Assembly: GCF_002903165.1 (NCBI RefSeq)
Contig: NZ_PPSK01000017.1
Location: 27,571 to 91,570, forward strand
Length of the DNA stretch: 64,000 bases
From: Halopseudomonas oceani
Lineage (GTDB): Bacteria > Pseudomonadota > Gammaproteobacteria > Pseudomonadales > Pseudomonadaceae
Direction: 5' to 3'
Below the pieces are notes generated by a model that worked only from the letters and a program-made list of their open reading frames with translations, had not been told where the DNA came from and did no database searches. A program made the position numbers and the translations under genes. Of the stretch, positions 1 through 8,880 are shown piece by piece. Positions within the stretch are counted from its first letter, which is position 1. Each line of letters begins with the position of its first letter.

Positions 1-1050
1 AAGAAAGTGACCCGCGACAACGTTATCGTTGATCTGGGTAACAACGCTGAGGCCGTGTTGCCGCGCGAAGAAATGATCCCGCGTGAAACCTTCCGCACCG
101 GCACCCGTATCCGTGCCCTGCTCAAGGACATCCGCACCGAGAATCGCGGCCCGCAGCTCGTATTGTCCCGCGCCTGCCCGGAAATGATCATCGAGCTGTT
201 CCGCATCGAGGTGCCGGAAATCGCCGAAGAGTTGATCGAGGTTATGGGGGCTGCCCGTGATCCGGGGTCGCGCGCCAAGATCGCCGTCCGCTCCAAGGAC
301 AAACGCATTGATCCGCAAGGTGCCTGTATCGGTATGCGCGGTTCACGAGTCCAGGCGGTGTCCGGCGAGCTCGGTGGCGAGCGCGTTGATATCGTTCTGT
401 GGGACGACAATCTGGCCCAGTTCGTCATCAACGCGATGGCGCCGGCAGAGGTAGCGTCCATTATTCTGGACGAAGATACCCAGACCATTGATCTGGCGGT
501 TGCAGAAGACAACCTGGCCCAGGCCATTGGTCGTAATGGTCAAAACGTTCGTCTGGCCAGTCAGCTGACCGGCTGGACCCTGAACGTAATGACCGAAGAT
601 GACATCCGTGCCAAGCAGGAAGCCGAGACTGGCGACGTACTGCGTAACTTCGTTGACGAGCTGGATGTCGATGAAGAAGTGGCACAGATGCTGGTTGAGG
701 AAGGTTTCACCACGCTGGAAGAAGTGGCCTATGTGCCGATGGAAGAGCTGCTCGAAATTGACGGTTTCGATGAAGACATCGTTAATGAGCTTCGGGCACG
801 CGCCAAGGACCGTCTGCTGACCAAGGCGATCGCCAACGAGGAGAAGCTTGAAGAAGCGCAGCCGGCTGACGACCTGCTGAATATGGATGGTATGGACCGC
901 GCGCTGGCTTTCCAGCTGGCGGCCAATGGCATCCTGACGATGGAAGATCTGGCCGAGCAGTCCGTTGACGACCTGCTCGACATCGACAGTATCGATGAAG
1001 AGCGTGCTGCGGCTTTGATCATGGCAGCCCGCGCCCCCTGGTTTGAATAA
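1..1050 (+). CDS. nusA: Transcription termination/antitermination factor NusA, 5'-truncated by the window edge
   Basis: The frame is open from base 1, so about 140 N-terminal residues lie upstream of the window. NusA binds RNA polymerase and nascent RNA and modulates pausing, termination and rrn antitermination. Visible are the end of the S1 domain, KH1 with [15 protein letters not shown] (visible residues about 100-115), KH2 with [13 protein letters not shown] (about 175-187), and two C-terminal acidic helix-hairpin-helix repeats (about 215-280 and 290-348; second one around [16 protein letters not shown]). It is the first visible gene of the cluster, 63 bp ahead of infB. The gene ends at AARAPWFE, slightly shorter than the E. 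coli tail. Confidence 0.97.
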   Translation, partial: KKVTRDNVIVDLGNNAEAVLPREEMIPRETFRTGTRIRALLKDIRTENRGPQLVLSRACPEMIIELFRIEVPEIAEELIEVMGAARDPGSRAKIAVRSKDKRIDPQGACIGMRGSRVQAVSGELGGERVDIVLWDDNLAQFVINAMAPAEVASIILDEDTQTIDLAVAEDNLAQAIGRNGQNVRLASQLTGWTLNVMTEDDIRAKQEAETGDVLRNFVDELDVDEEVAQMLVEEGFTTLEEVAYVPMEELLEIDGFDEDIVNELRARAKDRLLTKAIANEEKLEEAQPADDLLNMDGMDRALAFQLAANGILTMEDLAEQSVDDLLDIDSIDEERAAALIMAARAPWFE

Positions 1051-1113
1051 CCGGTCGGAATCGACGAGATCCCCCCTGCGGTGACGCACGGACCCGACTG
1101 AGGAGAGAAGTGA

Positions 1114-3624
1114 ATGGCGGAAGTGACGGTCAAACAATTGGCTGATGAGGTAGGTACTCCGGTAGAGCGCCTGCTGCAACAGATGCAAGAAGCGGGACTC
1201 TCGCAGACTGGCCCTGCCCAGGCGGTCAGCGATGATGAGAAACAAACCCTGCTGGCGTTCCTGAAGAGCGCCCATGGTGATTCCGGCTCCGAGCCGCGCA
1301 AGATTACCCTCAAGCGCAAAACGGTTAGCACCCTGAAGGTAGCCGGCAGCAAGACAGTTAACGTCGAAGTGCGTAAGAAGCGCACTTACGTCAAACGCGA
1401 GCCGGCTGATCTGGAAGCCGAGCGTCAGCGCGAGCTGGAGCAGTTGCGTGCCGCTGAAGAGGCCCGTCAGCAAGCAGCCGAGGCTGAGGCCAAGCGCCAG
1501 GCTGAGGAAGCTGCGCGTCTTGAAGCCGAGGCAGAGGCCAAGCGTCAGGCAGAAGCGGCTGCGGCCGCTACCGTCGCGCAACCGGCCGTGGCTGCGGTAG
1601 AGGCGGCTCCGGCCCCGCAACCGACTGAGGCTGCACAGGCTGCTGCTGAGCACCACAAGAAGAAAGAAGAAAGCCGCCGTAAGGCGCGCGAAGAGGAAGA
1701 AGAGCGCGGTCGCAAGCGTGCGGGCGGTCATGGTGGAAAAGACAAGGCGCGTCACGCTCCGCGCATTTCGGTTGATGAAGAAGCCGAAACCCGTCGTCGT
1801 GGTGGCGGTGGCAAGCTGAAAGCTGGCAAGAAGCGCAATCAGCATGGCTTTGAAAAACCCACCGGTCCGGTTGTTCGTGAAGTTGTAATTGGTGAGACCA
1901 TCACTGTTGCCGAACTGGCGCAGAAGATGTCGGTCAAGGCGGCCGAAGTCATCAAGTACATGTTCAAGAACGGCACCATGGTGACTATCAACCAGGTGCT
2001 GGATCAGGACACCGCCTCCATCGTCGCCGAAGACATGGGCCACAAGGTCAAGCAGGTTCGCGAGAGCGATCTGGAAGACAAGCTGGTTGAATCCATGGTT
2101 CACGAAGGTGAAGAAGTCAGCCGCGCCCCGGTTGTTACCGTCATGGGCCACGTTGACCACGGTAAGACCTCGCTGCTCGACTATATCCGTCGCGCCAAGG
2201 TTGCGTCTGGCGAAGCTGGCGGCATTACCCAGCACATCGGCGCCTACCACGTCGAAACCGATCGCGGCATGGTTACCTTCCTGGATACTCCCGGTCACGC
2301 GGCGTTTACCGCTATGCGTGCCCGCGGTGCCAAGGCGACCGACATCGTGATTCTGGTTGTGGCAGCCGACGACGGCGTGATGCCACAGACCGAGGAAGCG
2401 ATTCAGCACGCCAAGGCTGCTGGTGTTCCGGTCGTTGTTGCGATCAACAAGATGGACAAGGAAGACGCTGACCCGGATCGCATCAAGAACGATCTGGCCG
2501 CCCGCGAGGTTATTCCGGAGGAGTGGGGTGGCGACACCATGTTCGTTCCGGTTTCCGCCAAGGCCGGTACCGGTATCGAAGAGCTGCTTGAAGCGGTTCT
2601 GCTGCAAGCCGAAGTACTTGAGCTGAAGGCTCAGCCATCTGCTCCAGGCCGTGGTGTAGTAGTCGAATCCCGCCTCGACAAGGGCCGTGGCCCGGTTGCG
2701 ACCGTACTGGTTCAGAACGGCACTCTGCGTCAGGGTGACGTGGTACTGGCTGGCGTCAACTATGGCCGCGTACGGGCAATGCTCGACGAGAACGGTCAGC
2801 CGATCAAGGAAGCCGGTCCATCTATTCCGGTCGAGATTCTCGGCCTTGATGGTACGCCGGATGCCGGTGACGAGCTCAACGTTGTTGTCGACGAGAAAAA
2901 GGCCCGCGAAGTCGCTCTGTTCCGTCAGGGCAAGTTCCGCGAGATCAAGCTGGCACGTCAGCACTCGGCCAAGCTGGAAAACATGTTCGAAAGCATGGGC
3001 CAGGACGAGAAGAAGACCCTCAACGTCGTGCTCAAGGCGGACGTTCGTGGCTCGCTGGAAGCCTTGCAGGGGTCGCTGGTCGACCTGGGCAACGACGAAG
3101 TGCAGGTCAAGATCGTTTCCGGCGGCGTTGGTGGTATCACCGAGACCGACGCGAACCTTGCGTTGGCTTCCAACGCGGTGATCTTCGGCTTTAACGTTCG
3201 TGCTGATGCGGCTGCTCGCAAGATTATCGAGACCGAAGGTCTGGACCTGCGCTACTACAGCGTCATCTACGAAATCATCGACGACGTCAAAAAGGCGCTG
3301 TCCGGTATGCTCGGCAGCGATGTGCGCGAGCAGATTCTGGGTGTCGCCGAAGTGCGTGATGTGTTCCGTTCGCCGAAGTTTGGCGCGGTGGCCGGCTGTA
3401 TGGTTATCGAAGGCACCGTGCACCGCAATCGTCCGATTCGCGTTCTGCGCGAAGACGTTGTTATCTACGAAGGTGAGCTGGAGTCCCTGCGTCGCTTCAA
3501 GGATGACGTTGCTGAAGTACGTAACGGCATGGAGTGCGGTATCGGCGTCAAGAACTACAACGACGTTCGTCCCGGTGACCGTATCGAGGTCTTCGAGCGT
3601 GTTCAGGTACAGCGCAGTCTGTAA
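1114..3624 (+). CDS. infB: Translation initiation factor IF-2
   Basis: This GTPase brings fMet-tRNA to the 30S subunit and promotes 50S joining. The 836-residue product has an N-terminal IF2 domain (about 1-50), a charged Ala/Glu/Arg/Lys-rich linker (about 95-245), a second IF2N domain (about 255-305), and a G domain with GHVDHGKT (about 343-350), DTPGH (about 391-395) and NKMD (about 445-448). Beta-barrel and C-terminal initiator-tRNA binding domains follow. The start is supported by the upstream AGGAGAGAAG. The order nusA-infB-rbfA-truB is the classic gammaproteobacterial order. Confidence 0.98.
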   Translation: MAEVTVKQLADEVGTPVERLLQQMQEAGLSQTGPAQAVSDDEKQTLLAFLKSAHGDSGSEPRKITLKRKTVSTLKVAGSKTVNVEVRKKRTYVKREPADLEAERQRELEQLRAAEEARQQAAEAEAKRQAEEAARLEAEAEAKRQAEAAAAATVAQPAVAAVEAAPAPQPTEAAQAAAEHHKKKEESRRKAREEEEERGRKRAGGHGGKDKARHAPRISVDEEAETRRRGGGGKLKAGKKRNQHGFEKPTGPVVREVVIGETITVAELAQKMSVKAAEVIKYMFKNGTMVTINQVLDQDTASIVAEDMGHKVKQVRESDLEDKLVESMVHEGEEVSRAPVVTVMGHVDHGKTSLLDYIRRAKVASGEAGGITQHIGAYHVETDRGMVTFLDTPGHAAFTAMRARGAKATDIVILVVAADDGVMPQTEEAIQHAKAAGVPVVVAINKMDKEDADPDRIKNDLAAREVIPEEWGGDTMFVPVSAKAGTGIEELLEAVLLQAEVLELKAQPSAPGRGVVVESRLDKGRGPVATVLVQNGTLRQGDVVLAGVNYGRVRAMLDENGQPIKEAGPSIPVEILGLDGTPDAGDELNVVVDEKKAREVALFRQGKFREIKLARQHSAKLENMFESMGQDEKKTLNVVLKADVRGSLEALQGSLVDLGNDEVQVKIVSGGVGGITETDANLALASNAVIFGFNVRADAAARKIIETEGLDLRYYSVIYEIIDDVKKALSGMLGSDVREQILGVAEVRDVFRSPKFGAVAGCMVIEGTVHRNRPIRVLREDVVIYEGELESLRRFKDDVAEVRNGMECGIGVKNYNDVRPGDRIEVFERVQVQRSL

Positions 3625-3663
3625 CAGCACAGCGGCGGGCTTCCGGCTCGCCGCCTGACATTC

Positions 3664-3704
3664 GCGACAAACTCCGGTCTGCCTGGCAGCCCGGAGTTTG
3701 TCGC
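3664..3704 (+). other. Perfect 14-bp stem-loop between infB and rbfA
   Basis: Arms at 3664-3677 (GCGACAAACTCCGG) and 3691-3704 are exact reverse complements around a 13-nt loop. The right arm ends about 14 nt before the rbfA ATG, so the stem abuts the rbfA ribosome-binding region. There is no T-tract, so a simple intrinsic terminator is unlikely. An RNA-processing site or translational tuner are alternatives. A smaller GGCGGGC/GCTCGCC hairpin lies just upstream (3632-3650). Confidence 0.6.
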
Positions 3705-3718
3705 TTGAGATGGTTAAT

Positions 3719-4105
3719 ATGGCAAGAGAATACAGTCGTACCCAGCGTGTGGCGGATCAGATGCAGCGTGAATTGGCGCAACTGATTCAGCGCGAGGTGC
3801 GTGATCCCCGTCTAGGTATGGTCACCGTGACCGCAGTTGAGGTCAGTCGTGACATGTCCCACGCCAAGGTGTTCGTCACCCTGATGAACCGCGACAGCGC
3901 CGAGGAAATCGCCCTGAACCTTGAGATCCTCAAGGACGCCGCTGGCTATCTGCGCATGCTGCTTGGGCGCGCGATGAAGCTGCGCACCATTCCTAGCCTG
4001 CATTTCCAGTATGACGAGAGCATTCGCCGTGGCGTGCACCTGTCTTCGCTGATCGAGCGTGCGGTTGCCGAGGATCGTCAGCACGACGAGAGCGACAAGG
4101 AGTAA
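3719..4105 (+). CDS. rbfA: 30S ribosome-binding factor A
   Basis: RbfA is a KH-fold 30S maturation factor acting on the 5' end of 16S rRNA and needed for cold adaptation. I place the start at ATG 3719 ([19 protein letters not shown]) because the E. coli protein starts in the same register and GAG lies about 10 nt upstream. In-frame starts at TTG 3698 and ATG 3710 would add non-homologous residues. The product is 128 residues with the family signature [10 protein letters not shown] near residue 30 and an acidic tail. The gene ends 3 bp before truB. Confidence 0.95.
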   Translation: MAREYSRTQRVADQMQRELAQLIQREVRDPRLGMVTVTAVEVSRDMSHAKVFVTLMNRDSAEEIALNLEILKDAAGYLRMLLGRAMKLRTIPSLHFQYDESIRRGVHLSSLIERAVAEDRQHDESDKE

Positions 4106-4108
4106 GGC

Positions 4109-5029
4109 GTGGCGGGAGCGAAGAGCAAGCGTCGTTCCATCGACGGCATCCTGATTTTCGACAAGCCGCTGGGCATGAGCTCAAACGCGGCCCTGCAGAA
4201 GGTACGCTGGCTGTTCAACGCCAACAAGGGTGGCCATACCGGCAGCCTTGATCCGTTGGCTACTGGCGTGCTGCCTCTGTGCCTGGGTGAGGCAACCAAA
4301 TTTTCCCAGTATCTGCTGGACGCTGACAAGGCGTATGTCACCGAGGCGCGTTTGGGCATGACCACTGCTACCGGTGACGCTGAAGGTGACGTGCTGGAGA
4401 TGAAGCCGGTCAATGTTGCACTGGCTGATGTTGAAGCCGTGCTGCCGCGCTTTACTGGTGAGATTGACCAGGTGCCGCCAATGTACTCGGCGCTCAAGCA
4501 TGAAGGTCAGCCGCTGTACAAACTGGCCCGCGCCGGTGAAACCATTGAGCGCAAGGCCCGCACCATTACCATCAGCGAGCTGAAGGTACTTGGTCTGAAA
4601 GGAGACCGTCTGCAGCTGGAAGTACACTGCAGCAAGGGGACCTACATTCGCAGTCTGGTTGAAGACATTGGCGCGGCGCTCGGTTGCGGCGCACATGTCG
4701 CGGCGCTGCGTCGGATCAAGGCAGGGCCATTTGACCTGACCCAGTCGGTCACGCTCGAAGCGCTTGAGGCACTGCATGCCGAGGGCGGCCCGGAGGCGCT
4801 GGATCATCTGCTGCTGCCGATGGACAGCGGTCTGGAAGACTGGCCGATTTTGGATCTCACCGAGCAGACGGCCTACTACCTGAACCACGGTCAGGCGGTA
4901 CGCGTGCCCGGCAGTCCGGCGTTTGGGAAAGTACGGCTGCGCGATGCCAGTGGCCGTTTCCTCGGCATTGGCGAAATGACTGACGATGCGCGTGTAGCGC
5001 CCAAGCGCTTACTGCGCTTCGAGCCCTGA
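4109..5029 (+). CDS. truB: tRNA pseudouridine(55) synthase TruB
   Basis: The enzyme isomerises U55 in the T-loop of nearly all tRNAs. The start is GTG 4109, 3 nt after the rbfA stop, so translation is probably coupled. The 306-residue product carries [13 protein letters not shown] with the catalytic Asp at residue 48, the TruB-type KxYxxxAR-like segment ([15 protein letters not shown]) near 130, [15 protein letters not shown] near 172-186, and a C-terminal PUA-like region. Length and motifs are normal for the family. Confidence 0.97.
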   Translation: MAGAKSKRRSIDGILIFDKPLGMSSNAALQKVRWLFNANKGGHTGSLDPLATGVLPLCLGEATKFSQYLLDADKAYVTEARLGMTTATGDAEGDVLEMKPVNVALADVEAVLPRFTGEIDQVPPMYSALKHEGQPLYKLARAGETIERKARTITISELKVLGLKGDRLQLEVHCSKGTYIRSLVEDIGAALGCGAHVAALRRIKAGPFDLTQSVTLEALEALHAEGGPEALDHLLLPMDSGLEDWPILDLTEQTAYYLNHGQAVRVPGSPAFGKVRLRDASGRFLGIGEMTDDARVAPKRLLRFEP

Positions 5030-5110
5030 GACCCTGCGGTCTGCGCGGGCAAGTAGTCGCATAGAATTGGGCTGAATCCCCGGGCATTCGGGAGTATGAT
5101 TCGGCATGGA

Positions 5111-5150
5111 GTTGACCCGATAGCGGGTCGCCACGAGGGTGGCTGTCAAC
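5111..5150 (+). promoter_or_regulatory. Candidate three-way-junction leader of rpsO (S15 autoregulation candidate)
   Basis: In the 191-bp truB-rpsO gap, GTTGAC (5111-5116) can pair with GTCAAC (5145-5150), enclosing hairpin CCG-ATAG-CGG (extendable to GACCCG/CGGGTC, 5114-5129) and hairpin GCCAC-GAGG-GTGGC (5130-5143). A possible -10 box TATGAT (5095-5100) would start the transcript just upstream. S15 is known to repress its own mRNA by binding junction or pseudoknot structures in several phyla. That this element does so is inferred from structure and position only. Confidence 0.4.
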
Positions 5151-5220
5151 AGGCATGGTCATTCCTCGATTTAAAACACGGGACACTGGTCCCGGCCTGT
5201 TACCTCAGAGGAAATTTGAG

Positions 5221-5490
5221 ATGTCACTGAGTGTTGAAGAAAAAGCTGCAATCGTTGCCGAGTACAAGCGTGCTGAAGGTGATACCGGTTCTCCCGAAGT
5301 CCAAGTCGCTCTGTTGACTGCAAACATCAACAAGCTGCAAGGCCACTTCAAGGAAAACAAAAAGGATCACCACTCGCGCCGTGGTCTGATTCGCATGGTT
5401 AACCAGCGTCGCAAGCTGCTGGACTACCTGAAGTCGAAAGACCTGTCTCGTTACAGCGCTCTGATCAGCAGTCTGGGTCTGCGTCGCTAA
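5221..5490 (+). CDS. rpsO: 30S ribosomal protein S15
   Basis: S15 is a primary 16S rRNA-binding protein of the 30S platform that also forms an intersubunit bridge. The product has the family-standard 89 residues. Visible signatures are [14 protein letters not shown] (about 21-34), [18 protein letters not shown] (about 39-56) and [10 protein letters not shown]. The upstream AGAGGAAA sequence selects this ATG over in-frame ATG 5155, which would add 22 unrelated residues. It is followed by pnp, the usual rpsO-pnp pair. Confidence 0.98.
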   Translation: MSLSVEEKAAIVAEYKRAEGDTGSPEVQVALLTANINKLQGHFKENKKDHHSRRGLIRMVNQRRKLLDYLKSKDLSRYSALISSLGLRR

Positions 5491-5507
5491 GACCAGCCCC
5501 GTTTGGA

Positions 5508-5534
5508 CATGGCCGGGTCCGATCCCCGGCCATG
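5508..5534 (+). other. rpsO-pnp intercistronic stem-loop (processing or attenuation site candidate)
   Basis: CATGGCCGGG (5508-5517) and CCCGGCCATG (5525-5534) form a perfect 10-bp stem with a 7-nt loop between rpsO and pnp. No T-run follows, so it would be a weak terminator at best. In E. coli the same interval holds the rpsO terminator and the RNase III-processed hairpin through which PNPase autoregulates. A similar role is inferred by position. Confidence 0.6.
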
Positions 5535-5578
5535 CCCAGAGTTTCCCCCAAAGGCAAAAAGAAGAGAGAGAAGACACC

Positions 5579-7687
5579 GTGAAACCGGTAATCAAGCAAT
5601 TCAAGTTAGGCAATAGCACAGTCACCATGGAAACAGGCCGCGTTGCTCGCCAGGCTTCCGGTGCCGTTCTGGTCAGTATCGATAACGCCGTCAGCGTTCT
5701 GGTCACCGTTGTGGCCGCCAAGCAGCCCGAAGCGGGCCGCGACTTCTTCCCTTTGTCTGTTCATTACATCGAAAAGACTTATGCCGCCGGCCGTATTCCC
5801 GGCGGTTTCTTCAAGCGTGAAGGCCGTCCTTCCGAGAAGGAAACCCTGACCTCCCGCCTGATCGACCGTCCGATCCGTCCGCTGTTCGCCGAAGGCTTCA
5901 TGAATGAAGTGCAGGTTGTCTGCACCGTCGTTTCTACCGACAAAACGACCGATCCGGACATCGCTGCGATGATCGGTACCTCCGCCGCTCTGGCGATTTC
6001 CGGCGTTCCGTTCAGTGGCCCGATTGGCGCTGCCCGTGTTGCGTTTGACGATCAGCGCGGCTACGTGCTGAACCCGACTTACGAAGAGCTGGCAACCTCG
6101 CGTCTGGACATGGTCGTCGCCGGTACCGAAGAAGCGGTACTGATGGTTGAATCCGAAGCGCAAGAGCTGACTGAAGACCAGATGCTGGGTGCGGTACTGT
6201 TCGCCCACATGGAATTCCAGGGCGCCATTGCCGCTATCAAAGAGTTCGCTGCTGAAGCTGGCAAGCCGGCTTGGGACTGGCAGGCTCCGGCAGAAAACAC
6301 TGCGCTGGTTAACGCCATCAAGGGTCAATTCGGTGCCGGTATTGCTGACGCCTACACCATCGTCAACAAGCAGGAGCGCTACGCTCGTCTCGGTGAGCTG
6401 CGTGACCAGGCTATTGCTGCACTGGCTGGTGAAGAGGAAGGCAAGTTCGCTGCCGGTGAAATCAAGGACGTATTCGGCGAGATCGAGTACCGCACTGTTC
6501 GCGAGAGCATCGTTAACGGCAACCCGCGTATCGACGGCCGCGACACCAAAACTGTTCGTCCGCTGAACATCGAGGTTGGCGTTCTGGACCGTACTCACGG
6601 TTCCGCGCTGTTCACCCGTGGTGAAACGCAGGCCCTGGTTGTGACCACCCTGGGTACTGCCCGTGACTCCCAGCTGCTCGACATGCTGGAAGGCGAGCGC
6701 AAAGAGCCCTTCATGTTCCACTACAACTTCCCTCCCTACTCGGTAGGTGAGTGCGGTCGTATGGGCGGCACTGGCCGTCGTGAAATCGGTCACGGTCGCC
6801 TGGCCCGTCGTGGCGTTCAGGCGGTCATGCCTGACATGGAGCAGTTCCCGTACTCCATCCGTGTCGTTTCCGAGATCACCGAGTCCAACGGTTCCAGCTC
6901 CATGGCCTCTGTTTGTGGTGCCTCTCTGGCACTGATGGACGCTGGCGTACCGCTGAAAGCGCCGGTTGCCGGTATCGCCATGGGTCTGGTCAAGGAAGGC
7001 GAGAAGTTCGCGATTCTGACCGACATCCTGGGTGACGAAGATCACCTGGGCGACATGGACTTCAAGGTTGCCGGTACCGAGAAGGGTGTTACTGCGCTGC
7101 AGATGGACATCAAGATCAACGGCATCACCGAAGAGATCATGGAAATCGCCCTGCAGCAGGCTCATGAAGCCCGCCTGCACATCCTCAAGCAGATGAACGA
7201 CGTGCTGCCCGAGTCGCGCAAGGAAATCTCTTCCAATGCCCCGACTATGCTCAGCATGAAGATCGATCCCGAGAAGATCCGCGACGTGATCGGCAAGGGT
7301 GGTGCAACCATCCGTGGTATCTGCGACGAGACCGGCGCCTCCATCGACATCACCGACGACGGCATGGTCAAGATCTTCGCCGCCAGCAAGGACGCCGCCA
7401 ACGCTGCCAAGGCGCGTGTTGACGCCATCACTGCCGAGGCCGAGATCGGCAAGGTCTACACCGGTAAGGTCGAGCGCATTGTCGACTTCGGTGCCTTCGT
7501 CAACATCCTGCCTGGCAAGGATGGTCTGGTTCACATCTCGCAGATCGCCAACGAGCGTATCGAGAAAGTGACCGACGTACTGCAGGAAGGTCAGGAAGTG
7601 AAGGTGCTGGTACTGGACGTGGACAACCGCGGCCGTATCAAGCTGTCCATGAAGGACGTTGAAGCTGCCGAGACCAGCGGGGTCTGA
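5579..7687 (+). CDS. pnp: Polyribonucleotide nucleotidyltransferase (PNPase)
   Basis: PNPase is a phosphorolytic 3'-5' exoribonuclease and part of the RNA degradosome. The start is GTG 5579 ([20 protein letters not shown]), preceded by AAGAGAGAGAAG. The 702-residue product has a first RNase PH domain (about 10-145, with [12 protein letters not shown]), an all-alpha linker, a second catalytic RNase PH domain (about 320-545), a KH domain with [11 protein letters not shown] (about 562-572) and a C-terminal S1 domain (about 620-690, [20 protein letters not shown]). The length is typical. Confidence 0.98.
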   Translation: MKPVIKQFKLGNSTVTMETGRVARQASGAVLVSIDNAVSVLVTVVAAKQPEAGRDFFPLSVHYIEKTYAAGRIPGGFFKREGRPSEKETLTSRLIDRPIRPLFAEGFMNEVQVVCTVVSTDKTTDPDIAAMIGTSAALAISGVPFSGPIGAARVAFDDQRGYVLNPTYEELATSRLDMVVAGTEEAVLMVESEAQELTEDQMLGAVLFAHMEFQGAIAAIKEFAAEAGKPAWDWQAPAENTALVNAIKGQFGAGIADAYTIVNKQERYARLGELRDQAIAALAGEEEGKFAAGEIKDVFGEIEYRTVRESIVNGNPRIDGRDTKTVRPLNIEVGVLDRTHGSALFTRGETQALVVTTLGTARDSQLLDMLEGERKEPFMFHYNFPPYSVGECGRMGGTGRREIGHGRLARRGVQAVMPDMEQFPYSIRVVSEITESNGSSSMASVCGASLALMDAGVPLKAPVAGIAMGLVKEGEKFAILTDILGDEDHLGDMDFKVAGTEKGVTALQMDIKINGITEEIMEIALQQAHEARLHILKQMNDVLPESRKEISSNAPTMLSMKIDPEKIRDVIGKGGATIRGICDETGASIDITDDGMVKIFAASKDAANAAKARVDAITAEAEIGKVYTGKVERIVDFGAFVNILPGKDGLVHISQIANERIEKVTDVLQEGQEVKVLVLDVDNRGRIKLSMKDVEAAETSGV

Positions 7688-7711
7688 TCGACCTTCGTTG
7701 CTCGCAGCAAT

Positions 7712-7740
7712 AAAAAACCCGGCTTGCGCCGGGTTTTTTT
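7712..7740 (+). terminator. Intrinsic terminator after pnp
   Basis: AAAAAACCCGGC-TTGC-GCCGGGTTTTTTT forms a GC-rich stem followed by seven T, 25 bp after the pnp stop. It closes the nusA-pnp cluster and, with an A-run on the left arm, may also act on the opposite strand for the convergent phosphatase gene. Confidence 0.93.
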
Positions 7741-7761
7741 ATGGTCGCGCTTCGGGGCTGC

Positions 7762-8736
7762 TCAATCCGGAAATACCTGCTTCCAGTCCTGCTTCATGTC
7801 GACCACGACCCAGCCGCGTTGCGGAGCCTGGTCCAGTGCTTCGCTCAGCTTGCCGATGCTCGAGTCGCGATCGTACGCCCACTCGCGCTCGGCGTCGGTG
7901 TGGTGGACGATCACGCCAAGACGGGGGCCGCTACCTGCGGTGGTCCACTGCAGCATCTGCAGGTCGCCATCGGAGTTGCCGAAGGCAGCAATCGGGCGAC
8001 GGCCGATATGCTGGCTGATTCCAATCGGTTTGCCCTCCTTGTCGTCGTTGAATTCCAGCGTGCCGTCGTGCACCACGCGGGCGGCGCCGTCGACCAGTTC
8101 AAAGCGCTTGGCTACGCGGCTGCCGATGACGCGCTCTGGCGCAATGCCGTACACAGACTCGGTCCAGGGGCGCATGAAGTCGATACCGCCGCCGGAAACA
8201 ATAAAGTTCTTGAAGCCGTTGTTCTGCAGATAGCTCAACAGTTCCAGCATCGGCTGGTAGACCATCTGGTTGTACGGCTTACCGGTGGCCGGATGATGTG
8301 CGTTCAGCATCCAGTCACGTACGACCTGATCGAAGGTGTCGGTATCGAGTCCGGCCTGGCTGGCCCTGACCAGTTTAACGGCGGCGTCGTGGCTGGACCC
8401 GAAAGCGCCGGCGATGTCGCCTTTGAGCATGGACGCAAAGGGCTCTTCGGTTTGCCAGTCCGGGTGTTCGGGCGCGAGCGCGCGAATGCGGTCTGCGACA
8501 AAAAACAACTGACTATAGAGCGGTTGCTCTGCCCACAGGGTGCCGTCGTTGTCGAATACCGCGATACGCTCACTTGCCGGGATGTGATGGGCTGAGTCGG
8601 GATCGGTTACGTCGTTGACGAAGGCGATAATCTGCTGACGTGCTGCAGTGTCTTGCCAGGAAGGCAGCGGCTGGCTGTCATCGGCCAGACAAGTGGTGCT
8701 GACCAGCAGGGCGAGTAGCGCAATGATTCTGTTCAC
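7762..8736 (-). CDS. Secreted HAD-family phosphatase
   Basis: The start is GTG 8736, preceded by AGGAGAA. It gives a classic signal peptide (VNRIIALLALLVSTTCLA, cleavage near residue 18), so the enzyme is probably periplasmic. The longer frame open to 8832 lacks an SD and a plausible N-terminus. The 324-residue product has HAD motif I AVFDNDGTLW (nucleophile Asp62, Asp64), motif II IVSGGG and motif IV AFGNSDGD. HAD enzymes hydrolyse phosphate esters through an aspartyl-phosphate. The substrate cannot be read from sequence. It is a single gene convergent with pnp. Confidence 0.85.
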   Translation of the reverse strand: MNRIIALLALLVSTTCLADDSQPLPSWQDTAARQQIIAFVNDVTDPDSAHHIPASERIAVFDNDGTLWAEQPLYSQLFFVADRIRALAPEHPDWQTEEPFASMLKGDIAGAFGSSHDAAVKLVRASQAGLDTDTFDQVVRDWMLNAHHPATGKPYNQMVYQPMLELLSYLQNNGFKNFIVSGGGIDFMRPWTESVYGIAPERVIGSRVAKRFELVDGAARVVHDGTLEFNDDKEGKPIGISQHIGRRPIAAFGNSDGDLQMLQWTTAGSGPRLGVIVHHTDAEREWAYDRDSSIGKLSEALDQAPQRGWVVVDMKQDWKQVFPD

Positions 8737-8880
8737 TGATTGTTCTCCTGGATAGGGGCCGGTCTTGGTGCCAGCATCGGCCACTCTAGCCGAGCCTTCG
8801 CCTGCGGCAAAGCCCGAGGTTTGCGTTCGCATTCGGCTTGAGGGATGCTGGCGGCTGAGCGCGTGAAACCGAGATGCTAA

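Noticed and set aside
343..3630. 1095-codon open frame on the minus strand opposite nusA/infB
   Set aside because: It is an antisense shadow of highly biased codons in nusA and infB; no domain is recognisable and both plus-strand genes are certain.
5606..7534. 642-codon minus-strand frame opposite pnp
   Set aside because: Antisense shadow of pnp without family resemblance or start signals.
7741..8595. 284-codon plus-strand frame opposite the HAD phosphatase
   Set aside because: The minus-strand phosphatase has SD, signal peptide and catalytic motifs; the plus frame has none.
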